From assembly GCF_020873875.1 (NCBI RefSeq), contig NZ_JAHWGU010000031.1, forward strand, positions 42,200 to 106,199: a DNA stretch of 64,000 nucleotides, in the 5' to 3' direction. Position 1 is the first letter of the stretch; every line of letters starts with the position of its first letter. The notes beneath the pieces are model-generated. The model had not been told where the DNA came from. It ran no database searches and was given only the letters and a program-made list of their open reading frames with translations. The DNA is from Actinoplanes sp. DH11. Lineage in GTDB: Bacteria; Actinomycetota; Actinomycetes; Mycobacteriales; Micromonosporaceae. The translations under genes and the position numbers were made by a program. This document shows positions 1 to 6,821 of this stretch, one piece after another.

Positions 1-1
1 G

Positions 2-451
2 CGTCACCTTTACGGGCGTGCCCGCACCCGCGACGAGGTGACGGCCTCGCACGCCGAACGGATGGCACTGGGCCGGCAGGTGGACGGGCTCGGCTACTGG
101 ATGGCCTTCCACGGCGACGACTTCGCCGCCCTGATGATGCTGCCACCCGGCGACCGGCCCGGCGAGGCCGAACTCGGCTACCGGGTCCCGCGCCGGCAGT
201 GGCGGCGCGGGTTCGCCTCGGAGGCGTCCCGGGAGCTGCTGCGGCACGGGTTCGCCACGGTCGGGCTGCGGCGGGTGTTCGCGCAGACGATGGCGGTGAA
301 CGAGGGGTCGCAGGCGGTGATGCGGTCGCTCAGGATGCGCTACGTGCGCACCTTCCACCCGGTGTGGGAGGACCCGCTGCCGGGCGCGGAGCAGGGCGAG
401 GTGGAGTACGAGTTGACGGCCGCCGGCGCCGTTTCGTCACCGGTGGGCTGA
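2..451 (+). CDS. GNAT family N-acetyltransferase, 5'-truncated by window edge
   Basis: The reading frame is already open at the window edge and runs to a stop at 451, so the N-terminus lies outside. The visible part carries the RimJ/RimL-type acetyltransferase pattern: a central strand ending 'AELGYRVPRRQWRRGFASE' (the R/Q-x-x-G-x-G/A acetyl-CoA loop region) followed by 'LGLRRVFAQTMAVNEGSQAV', typical of GNATs that acetylate protein N-termini or small amines. Substrate cannot be told. A GTG at 38 could serve as a start, but it would cut the first strands of the fold, so I read the gene as partial. It is followed 46 bp later by a glycosyltransferase gene on the same strand. Confidence 0.85.
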   Translation, partial: RHLYGRARTRDEVTASHAERMALGRQVDGLGYWMAFHGDDFAALMMLPPGDRPGEAELGYRVPRRQWRRGFASEASRELLRHGFATVGLRRVFAQTMAVNEGSQAVMRSLRMRYVRTFHPVWEDPLPGAEQGEVEYELTAAGAVSSPVG

Positions 452-497
452 TACCTGTCCCGACCAGGTGCACGGCGCGGGTTCATGACACATCGTA

Positions 498-2114
498 GTG
501 GTTGTGGACGTCAAGGCGTGGACCATGGCCTCGCCGGGCGCGTGGCGTGGCCGCCGCTGGCTGTTGCCGTCGGTCGTCCTGGTGTTGCTGGGACAGATGG
601 CGGCGGTCATGGTGGTCACCTCGGTGCAGCAGACGCCGACCATCGACGAGCCGGTCTACGTCGGCACCGCCGTCACCTACCTGCATCAGCACGGCCTGAG
701 CTACAACCCCGAACATCCGCCGCTCGGGAAACTGATCATGGCGGTCGGCTTGACGTTCGCGCAGCCCCAGCTCGATCCGGCGTTTCACGGTGACCAGACT
801 CAACTCGGCCGGCACGTGCTCTACGAGGCCGGCAACGACCCGTACCAGATGATGTTCCTGGCTCGGCTTCCGATTATTGTGCTCACGTTGCTGTTCGGGC
901 TGGTGGTGTTCGCCTTCGCGCGGGATCTCGCCGGGCCCGTAGCCGGTGTGCTGGCGCTCGCGCTGTACGCGTTCTCACCGGACGTGATCGCGCACGGCTC
1001 GCTCGCCACCCTCGACCTGCCCGCGATCGGCTTCTTGCTCACCGCGACCTGGCTGCTGTGGCGGGCGAGGCAGCATCCACTGCCCTGTCTGCCGCTGGCC
1101 GGGATCGCGCTCGGCGCGGCACTGGCCACCCGGATGAGTGTGCTGCCGGCAGTACCGTTGCTGCTGGGCCTGTCATTGCTGGCACCGCGGCGGCTACGCG
1201 CACTGGCGCCGGCCGGGGTGGGCGTCATCGCGGCCGCCGTCGTGTGGCTGGCTTACCTGGCCGTCGACCCGGCGCTGCGGTGGGTGCAGCCGACCGGCAT
1301 ACCGGCGGTACCCGGGCTGAAGGGCGTCCTCGTCGACTGGCTGCCATTGCCGGACGCCTACCGCGACGGCATGCGGATCCAGTTGGGGTTCGAGAACGCC
1401 ACACACCGCGGCTTCCTGTTCGGCCGGCGCTATCAGGGCTCGCTCTGGTACTACCTGCCGGCAGCGCTGCTGGTGAAGACACCGCTCGGCCTGCTCGCGC
1501 TCTGGCTGGCCGGCACGGTGACCCTGCTCGCGGTGCCGAAGCAGCGGATCGCAGCGCTCTACCTGCTCCTGACACCGACCGTGCTGTTTGCCGTAGCGAT
1601 GACAGGAGCCCGCGACTTCGGTACCCGCTACGTGATCGTCCTGCCCGTCTTCCTGGCCGTGGCGGCGGGCACGGCCGTGGTCGTGCGCCGACGCTTGGCA
1701 CAGATCGGCGTCGCGGCGCTGACGCTGTTCGTCATCGTGAGCTCACTGCGGACCTTCCCCTACTACCTGCCTTACTCGAACGAGGCCTTCGGTGGGCCGG
1801 CCGCCACCCACCGGCACCTGCACGACTCGAACGTCGACTGGGGCCAGGACCTCGGCCGGCTCGCCGACCGGCTCCGCCAGCGGTATCCCGGAGAGCCCGT
1901 CTGGCTGGTGTACAAGGGTGCCGGCGTGCCCTCGGCGTACGGGATCAGGGCGAAGGACCCGCTCACGGTGCCGGCTACCGATGTCAGGGGTCTGCTGGTG
2001 GTGTCGAACAGCTCGATCGCCAAGGCGACCGGACGGCTCGCGGTGCTGCTCGGTGACAGCGGCACCCCGGTCGACGCGGTCGGCCACTCGATCACCATCT
2101 ACCGCCGGCCCTGA
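498..2114 (+). CDS. GT39-type (PMT/ArnT-like) membrane glycosyltransferase
   Basis: A 538-residue polytopic membrane protein. After an N-terminal transmembrane segment comes an extracytoplasmic loop with 'TIDEPVYVGTAVTYL' and 'NPEHPPLGK', the acidic and EHPPL motifs of the dolichyl-phosphate-mannose protein mannosyltransferase / ArnT superfamily, in which this Asp/Glu pair binds the polyprenyl-phosphate sugar donor and metal. About ten further hydrophobic segments follow. A C-terminal soluble part (~430-538) contains 'SNVDWGQDLGRLADRL', common in actinobacterial GT39-like proteins. It probably transfers a sugar from a lipid carrier on the outer membrane face; acceptor unknown. The start is a GTG at 498. 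Confidence 0.85.
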   Translation: MVVDVKAWTMASPGAWRGRRWLLPSVVLVLLGQMAAVMVVTSVQQTPTIDEPVYVGTAVTYLHQHGLSYNPEHPPLGKLIMAVGLTFAQPQLDPAFHGDQTQLGRHVLYEAGNDPYQMMFLARLPIIVLTLLFGLVVFAFARDLAGPVAGVLALALYAFSPDVIAHGSLATLDLPAIGFLLTATWLLWRARQHPLPCLPLAGIALGAALATRMSVLPAVPLLLGLSLLAPRRLRALAPAGVGVIAAAVVWLAYLAVDPALRWVQPTGIPAVPGLKGVLVDWLPLPDAYRDGMRIQLGFENATHRGFLFGRRYQGSLWYYLPAALLVKTPLGLLALWLAGTVTLLAVPKQRIAALYLLLTPTVLFAVAMTGARDFGTRYVIVLPVFLAVAAGTAVVVRRRLAQIGVAALTLFVIVSSLRTFPYYLPYSNEAFGGPAATHRHLHDSNVDWGQDLGRLADRLRQRYPGEPVWLVYKGAGVPSAYGIRAKDPLTVPATDVRGLLVVSNSSIAKATGRLAVLLGDSGTPVDAVGHSITIYRRP

Positions 2115-2210
2115 CGGACGCCTGGCAGGCCCCGCGGTCAGCGGCACAGGCCCGCAGCGGTCCCGCCCCTCGGCGTGCGATGCCGGCGGGGCGTCGGCGA
2201 TGCTGAGGGC

Positions 2211-3044
2211 GTGCAGTACGTGTCCCGAGTGCCGCGACCGCCGCTGGACGGGCTGATCGACGACCTCTACTACCTGGCGGGTGCGCCGCCGTACGCCCGG
2301 CTGATGCTGCCGCCGATGCCGGGGGCGCTGCTCATCGTCAACCTCGGGGCGCCGTTCCGCATCCGCGCCGGCGCCGGCACCGCCGAGTACGCCGACGGCT
2401 GCGTGGTTACCACACCCACCCGCGCGTTCGAGTTCGGCTACCCACCCTGGACCCGGTCCGTGGGCGTGCACGTCAAGCCGTGGGGGCTGGCGCCGTTCCT
2501 GCCGATGCCCGCGGCCGAGCTGTCCGACCGGCCGGTGACGCTGGAGCAGGTGTGGGGCCGGCCCGCCGTCGCCGAGCTGCGGGACCGGCTGGCCACGGCG
2601 GACCGGCCGCACGCGATGCTGACGGTGCTCGAGCAGGAGCTGAGGCGACGGCTGGGCGAGACCACCGGGCTGGGCCTGGTCCGCCGTGCGAGCAGGGTGA
2701 TCGCGGCGACCGGCGGCGCGGTGGCGATCGGCGGGCTGAGCGAGGCGGCCGGGGTCAGCAGCACCCATCTGGCGCAGCGGTTCAAGGCGCTGATCGGCGT
2801 CACGCCGAAGCGGCTGGCCCGCACCCACCGCTTCGCGACCACCGTGCTCGCGATCGACTTCGCCGCACCGGTCGACTGGGGTGACGTCGCCGCTGGCGCC
2901 GGCTACTTCGACCAGGCCCACTTCGGCCACGAGTTCCGGGACTTCACCGGGCTCACACCGACCCGGTACGCCGAGGTCCGGCGCCGGTTCCTGCGCGAGC
3001 ATCCCGGCAGCGCGCTGGACGGCTGGTCGCTGCCGGCCGATTGA
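2211..3044 (+). CDS. AraC family transcriptional regulator (DUF6597-like sensor domain)
   Basis: Roughly 277 residues from the GTG at 2211, which follows a TGAGGG purine stretch; an ATG at 2175 would add 12 residues unlike the family. The N-terminal half (about 1-150) is a cupin-like sensor of the type found in DUF6597-containing AraC proteins. The C-terminal ~100 residues form the double helix-turn-helix: 'IGGLSEAAGVSSTHLAQRFK', then 'GYFDQAHFGHEFRDFTGLTP', the classical AraC signature. Ligand unknown. The DHFR-like gene 60 bp downstream is the obvious candidate target, as this regulator class often sits next to such small reductases; this is inference. Confidence 0.88.
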   Translation: MQYVSRVPRPPLDGLIDDLYYLAGAPPYARLMLPPMPGALLIVNLGAPFRIRAGAGTAEYADGCVVTTPTRAFEFGYPPWTRSVGVHVKPWGLAPFLPMPAAELSDRPVTLEQVWGRPAVAELRDRLATADRPHAMLTVLEQELRRRLGETTGLGLVRRASRVIAATGGAVAIGGLSEAAGVSSTHLAQRFKALIGVTPKRLARTHRFATTVLAIDFAAPVDWGDVAAGAGYFDQAHFGHEFRDFTGLTPTRYAEVRRRFLREHPGSALDGWSLPAD

Positions 3045-3107
3045 TTTCTTACAAGAACGACAGCCCGCGAACCGCTAGGTTGGGGCCACCCCAGCAGAGG
3101 AGAGTCC

Positions 3108-3689
3108 GTGGGCACAGTGGTCATGTACAGCTCGGTGTCGGTGGACGGCTTCATCGCGGACGAGAACGACCAGCCGGGACCGCTGTTCGACTGGTTGACA
3201 AGCGGTGACGTCGCGTTGGACGACAGCGGCGTGCTGACGGTGTCGCAGACCTCCTACGACCACGTCCGGCCGTACTGGGACCAGATCGGGGTGACAGTCG
3301 CCGGTCGCCACGTCTTCGACCTGACGGACGGCTGGGACGGCAAACCCCCGAGCGGGATCGACCACGTGGTCGTCGTGACGCATCGGCCGCCGCCCGAGGG
3401 CTGGGACCCCGGGGCGCCGTTCCACTTCGCCGACGGCGTCGAGGCGGCCCTGGCCACGGCGCAGGAACTGGCCGGTGACCGCACGGTCGAGGTCGCCGCC
3501 GGTGACGTCGGTGGTCAGGCGCTCGCCGCGGGCCTGGTCGACGAGGTGCGCATGGACGTCGTACCCGTCGTGTTCGGGTCCGGCAAACGGTTCTTCGGGT
3601 CGGTCGACGCGCAGCACCTGCTGGTCGACCCGGACGTGGTGATCCAGGGCAACCGGGTGCTGCACCTGCGCTACCGGGTGCGCCGCTGA
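3108..3689 (+). CDS. Dihydrofolate reductase family protein (RibD C-terminal-like)
   Basis: A 193-residue protein starting at GTG 3108 behind a strong AGAGGAGAG ribosome-binding site. The first strand 'VVMYSSVSVDGFIA' and the late motif 'AGLVDEVRMDVVPVVFGSGK' are diagnostic of the DHFR/RibD-C family of NADPH-dependent reductases, with the 'DVGGQALAAGLVDE' turn matching the cofactor pocket. Such stand-alone proteins in actinomycetes are generally of unknown substrate and are unlikely to be the essential folate enzyme. The gene directly follows the AraC regulator. Confidence 0.9.
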   Translation: MGTVVMYSSVSVDGFIADENDQPGPLFDWLTSGDVALDDSGVLTVSQTSYDHVRPYWDQIGVTVAGRHVFDLTDGWDGKPPSGIDHVVVVTHRPPPEGWDPGAPFHFADGVEAALATAQELAGDRTVEVAAGDVGGQALAAGLVDEVRMDVVPVVFGSGKRFFGSVDAQHLLVDPDVVIQGNRVLHLRYRVRR

Positions 3690-3725
3690 GCCGGGTCCAC
3701 CTCGCCTGCTGTTAGCTTCCTTCCC

Positions 3726-4280
3726 GTGGACAGGGGTTACGGCCTTGCGGACGCTCTCCAGGAGTGGAGCGGATGGCTGAGCAGGCTCGGCGCTCCGGTC
3801 GCCCCGTGGCTACGGCCTGGACGGCCGACGTCGGAGATCATCGCCGTGCTCGGACCGGAGCTGCCCGCAGCCGTCCACACCTGGTTCTCATGGTGCGACG
3901 GCGTCGAGGATGCGCCTGGCCAGTCGATCGGCGACTGCTGGGTGATCCCGGGCTACCGGCCGGTCGCCCTCGCCGAGACCCGCGACGACTGGTACGTCGA
4001 ACTGCCGTACCCCCACTGGGTGCCGCTGCTGCGCGACGGCGCCACCGATCTTCACGTGGCCGCGTGGTCCGCGGCCGGTGCGGAACCGGTTGTCGTGTCT
4101 CTGCTGGATCCGGGAGACCCGGTCGTCGAGTACGGTTCGATCGCCGAGCTGGTCGCCGTGACCAACACCTGCTTCGCGCGGTCCGTCTATGCCCTCGACG
4201 AGAGCGGTCTGCTCGACCTCGTCGACGATGCGGGCTACGACGCCATCTATGAAGAGATCACCGGCCTGCCGGCCACGTGA
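3726..4280 (+). CDS. SMI1/KNR4 (SUKH) family protein
   Basis: 184 residues starting from GTG 3726. The pattern 'AVLGPELPAAVHTWFSWCDG' followed by 'IPGYRPVALAE' and 'WVPLLRDGATDLHVAAW' is the SUKH fold core: helix with W-x-W/CDG, then the strand with P-L, then a D/H-x-x-x-W strand. SUKH proteins in bacteria include many immunity proteins against polymorphic toxins, but also cell-wall-synthesis regulators. No toxin gene is adjacent, so immunity is not established. Its 3' end overlaps the convergent TetR gene by 34 bp. Confidence 0.75.
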   Translation: MDRGYGLADALQEWSGWLSRLGAPVAPWLRPGRPTSEIIAVLGPELPAAVHTWFSWCDGVEDAPGQSIGDCWVIPGYRPVALAETRDDWYVELPYPHWVPLLRDGATDLHVAAWSAAGAEPVVVSLLDPGDPVVEYGSIAELVAVTNTCFARSVYALDESGLLDLVDDAGYDAIYEEITGLPAT

Positions 4281-4936
4281 CGCTGACCGACCGACCGCGT
4301 CGGACGGCAGGCGGTCTCGAGGTAAGCGTCCATTCCGGCGCGAACCGCCGCGTAAGCCCGTGCGGCGGCGTCTACGATCGCGGCGCGTACGGTGTCGCTT
4401 TCTTCACCGAGTGATATGCGGCGCCGAATCTCCGCGTGCAACGCCCGGTCCACGCCGGCAATCACTGCGGCAGTGGCGTGCGGAACCAATGGATCCGTGG
4501 GCGTCGCACTCATCTCAGCGAGCTTCTCGGCCAGCGCGGCCTCGGTCAGTTCGGCGAGCAGGCGCGCCCTTGCCTGAAGTGCCGGGCTTTTGTCGACAAC
4601 GCGCCAGAAAGCGACCATGTCGCTGCTGATCCCCAAGGTGGGATCGTTCCGGCTCACCGCCGCAAGGAAGGATCGATGCACCGCATCGACCACTGATTCG
4701 CCGGGAGCACAGTCGGCGATTGCCCGTGCAAGCCGTTGGACTACGTCGGCTTGGCGGTCGAAGAAGAGGTCTTCCTTGGTGGGGAAGTAGTTGAAGACAG
4801 TGTTGACCGAGACCTGTGCCGCTTTCGCGATGTCCGCCACCGTGACCTGGTCGAAGCCGTTGCTGAGAAAGAGCGACAAGGCGGTGTCCGCGATCGCTGT
4901 CCGTGTCGCCTGCTTCTTCTCGTCTCGTAGCCCCAC
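4247..4936 (-). CDS. TetR/AcrR family transcriptional regulator
   Basis: 229 residues with a canonical N-terminal TetR DNA-binding domain: 'ALSLFLSNGFDQVTVADIA' then 'AQVSVNTVFNYFPTKEDLFF'. The remaining ~170 residues are the helical ligand-binding/dimerisation domain, with no recognisable ligand class. It is transcribed divergently from the glycosidase-like gene at 4998. The 61-bp spacer contains a perfect palindrome beginning 22 bp upstream of this start codon, so autoregulation together with repression of the glycosidase gene is very likely. Confidence 0.93.
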   Translation of the reverse strand: MGLRDEKKQATRTAIADTALSLFLSNGFDQVTVADIAKAAQVSVNTVFNYFPTKEDLFFDRQADVVQRLARAIADCAPGESVVDAVHRSFLAAVSRNDPTLGISSDMVAFWRVVDKSPALQARARLLAELTEAALAEKLAEMSATPTDPLVPHATAAVIAGVDRALHAEIRRRISLGEESDTVRAAIVDAAARAYAAVRAGMDAYLETACRPTRSVGQRHVAGRPVISS

Positions 4937-4958
4937 CAGCAGATCATAGCGTCACCCC

Positions 4959-4981
4959 AAACTTGGTGTCACACCAAGTTT
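4959..4981. promoter_or_regulatory. Perfect 23-bp palindromic operator between tetR and glycosidase-like gene
   Basis: AAACTTGGTGT-C-ACACCAAGTTT: two perfect 11-bp half-sites around one central base. It lies in the divergent spacer 22 bp before the TetR start and 16 bp before the ATG at 4998, which is where a TetR dimer would block both promoters. Assignment to this TetR is inference from position. Confidence 0.85.
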
Positions 4982-4997
4982 CGCGTACGGTGTCGCC

Positions 4998-6002
4998 ATG
5001 GCACTCCTCTTCGGCATCTACCCCGGCGGCCTCAGCGGCGCGGCGGACGGATCAGTCACCGACGGCCCTGCCGAACAGCCCGCACGCATCAACGCCGCAC
5101 TCGACGCCCTGCACGGTGAGCACCCGTTCCTCGTCCGCGGCTACCTGCACTACAGCGATGCGGCTCCGGGCGCCGTGCAGGCCCCGCCGAACCCCGCCCA
5201 GTACGCCACCGGCAGCCGGCGTCTCGACCTGGTGCTGTGCTTTCGTGAACCCGGCCTCGATCTCAGCGGCTGGCTCGACTTCGTCCGCGCACAGGTGCGC
5301 CAGCACGCCGCATGCCTCGCCACACTGCAGATCACCGAGGAGGCCAACCACGCCGGCCCCGGCGGGGACGGCGGCTTCCCGGCCGCGCGGCAAGCGCTCG
5401 TCGAAGGTGTCATCGCTGCGAAGCGCGAAGCAAACCGGCTCGGACTCGCTGCTCGGGTGGGCTGCAACTCCACCCTCGCCTTCGACCCGGCCCAAGAATT
5501 CTGGACCGACCTCGGCCGTCGCGGCGGTGACGAATTCCGGTCCGCCCTCGATTACGCAGGCCTCGACTTCTTTCCCGATGTTTTCCAGCCGATTCCGGCG
5601 GAACGCCTTCCCGGGATCGTCGAAGGGGCCATCAAACTCTTCCGCCACCAGAGCCTCGCTGCGGCAGGCATCGAAGAATCAGTGCCGATCCATATCACCG
5701 AGCACGGCTGGGGGACTGGCGTCGATCGGCCGTACTCCCGTCAGGCCGAAGTGCTCGAAACCGTCGTGCGTACCATCGACGGCCACAGCGAAGAACTCAA
5801 CATCACCACCTACGAGCACTTCGCGCTACGCGACGCGAACACCCGCCACGACCATCCCCTCTTTCAGCTCGGCATCCTCGACTCCGATTACCGGCCGAAA
5901 CCGGCGGCCACCACCTATCGAGATCTCATCAATGAACTCAGCTTGTCGTTTAACCTCCCGGATCCGCCCAACGTCGCCGCGGACTCCACCGCTGCGTCAT
6001 AA
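4998..6002 (+). CDS. TIM-barrel glycoside-hydrolase-like protein (clan GH-A-like)
   Basis: 334 residues, no signal peptide, probably cytoplasmic. Two glutamates sit in settings expected for the clan A acid/base and nucleophile: 'LQITEEANHAG' near residue 115 and 'HITEHGWGTG' near residue 233, at the ends of strands 4 and 7 of a (beta/alpha)8 barrel. Substrate unknown; relation to GH39/GH5-type enzymes is inference. It is divergent from the TetR gene, so expression is probably inducible. The last ~20 codons, from 'SLSFNLP', lie within a dispersed repeat that also occurs at 41661 and 40958, so the original C-terminus was probably replaced. Confidence 0.65.
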   Translation: MALLFGIYPGGLSGAADGSVTDGPAEQPARINAALDALHGEHPFLVRGYLHYSDAAPGAVQAPPNPAQYATGSRRLDLVLCFREPGLDLSGWLDFVRAQVRQHAACLATLQITEEANHAGPGGDGGFPAARQALVEGVIAAKREANRLGLAARVGCNSTLAFDPAQEFWTDLGRRGGDEFRSALDYAGLDFFPDVFQPIPAERLPGIVEGAIKLFRHQSLAAAGIEESVPIHITEHGWGTGVDRPYSRQAEVLETVVRTIDGHSEELNITTYEHFALRDANTRHDHPLFQLGILDSDYRPKPAATTYRDLINELSLSFNLPDPPNVAADSTAAS

Positions 6003-6102
6003 AGGGTGACTACAGCGAGTGCCGGCCAGCGCGCTGGGCGCGGATAGAGACGAGACGGAGCGCGCGTTCTCTGCGGCAGAAGAGTGCGCTGTTCGCGCGG
6101 TA
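5941..6102. repeat. Dispersed intergenic repeat, copy A
   Basis: About 160 bp beginning GCTTGTCGTTTAACCTCC and ending in GCGCTGTTCGCGCGGTA. It is nearly identical over ~140 bp to 41661-41803 and diverged from 40958-41101. It includes the stop codon of the glycosidase-like gene. It has no coding potential of its own. The tail motif GAGTGCGCTGTTCGC also occurs alone near 16760 and, in a diverged form, near 42990. This resembles a non-autonomous mobile or REP-like family. Confidence 0.75.
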
Positions 6103-6133
6103 TGTATAGCGGCTTCGCGTTGTTCCGGTGTGA

Positions 6134-6718
6134 TTACAAGACCGGCCGCCAACGGCCAGCCTCGTGGTCCCAGACGAACACGTTGCCTGCGTATTCGGGG
6201 ATGCTGAGGTTAATCTCGGTGAGGGCCTGGAACGCCTCGTCTGGCAGGTCACCGGTAATGTGGAACTGGGCCTTTGACGGGGCATCCTCGATCTCGAATC
6301 GCCCGTTCGCGCCGGTCCGGGCGGCACGCATCCGCCTAGCGATATCGGCGAGCTTCTCCCAGCCAGCATCGGCGGTGCGCTCGCCGAGCCGGGTCATAGC
6401 TCCTTCGACGAACGGCTTGACGAAGCCATCAGCAATCAGGTCGCGAAGCTGACGCCGCAGCGTAGTCAGCGACACATGCGTAGGGACGCGGGCTAGATCG
6501 ACATCCTTGAGCGGCACCCGTCCATCTTGGTCGTAGTCAAGCCACGCGATGTGCGAGAGAACCGCAAAGCACCTGGTGTACGTGCGGCGCATGAGGTGCC
6601 TGCCCACGAAGCTATGCGTGTCCATCGGCATCCGGGTGGGCATCGGTTCTGGAAGCACCCCGCCACGATCGCCCGTCTCGGCCGCTAAACGTGAGGGCTC
6701 GCCGAGCCGGTCGCCCAT
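6134..6718 (-). CDS. Hypothetical protein, winged-helix-like
   Basis: 194 residues of unrecognised family. The middle ('THVSLTTLRRQLRDLIADG') looks like a recognition helix of a winged-helix domain preceded by 'RCFAVLSHIAWLDYDQDGR', and the C-terminus has 'FVWDHEAGRWRPVL'. It follows a CHAT-domain protease gene on the same strand at a 103-bp distance, so the two may be cotranscribed. DNA or RNA binding is inference from the helix pattern only. Base composition in this stretch is lower in GC than in the flanks, as for the CHAT gene. Confidence 0.55.
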   Translation of the reverse strand: MGDRLGEPSRLAAETGDRGGVLPEPMPTRMPMDTHSFVGRHLMRRTYTRCFAVLSHIAWLDYDQDGRVPLKDVDLARVPTHVSLTTLRRQLRDLIADGFVKPFVEGAMTRLGERTADAGWEKLADIARRMRAARTGANGRFEIEDAPSKAQFHITGDLPDEAFQALTEINLSIPEYAGNVFVWDHEAGRWRPVL

Positions 6719-6821
6719 CTGAGTGCGCCATCAGCCCCTCATACGGAAGATGACGGCCAGCGCACGACCACGACGGCATGAGAGTTCCACAGCACAGGAT
6801 AATTTACGTTCGAGGCGAAGG

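Noticed and set aside
1743..3002. Long open frame antisense to the GT39 and AraC genes
   Set aside because: It is Arg/Gly/His-rich, has no family pattern and mirrors high GC at third codon positions of the real genes.
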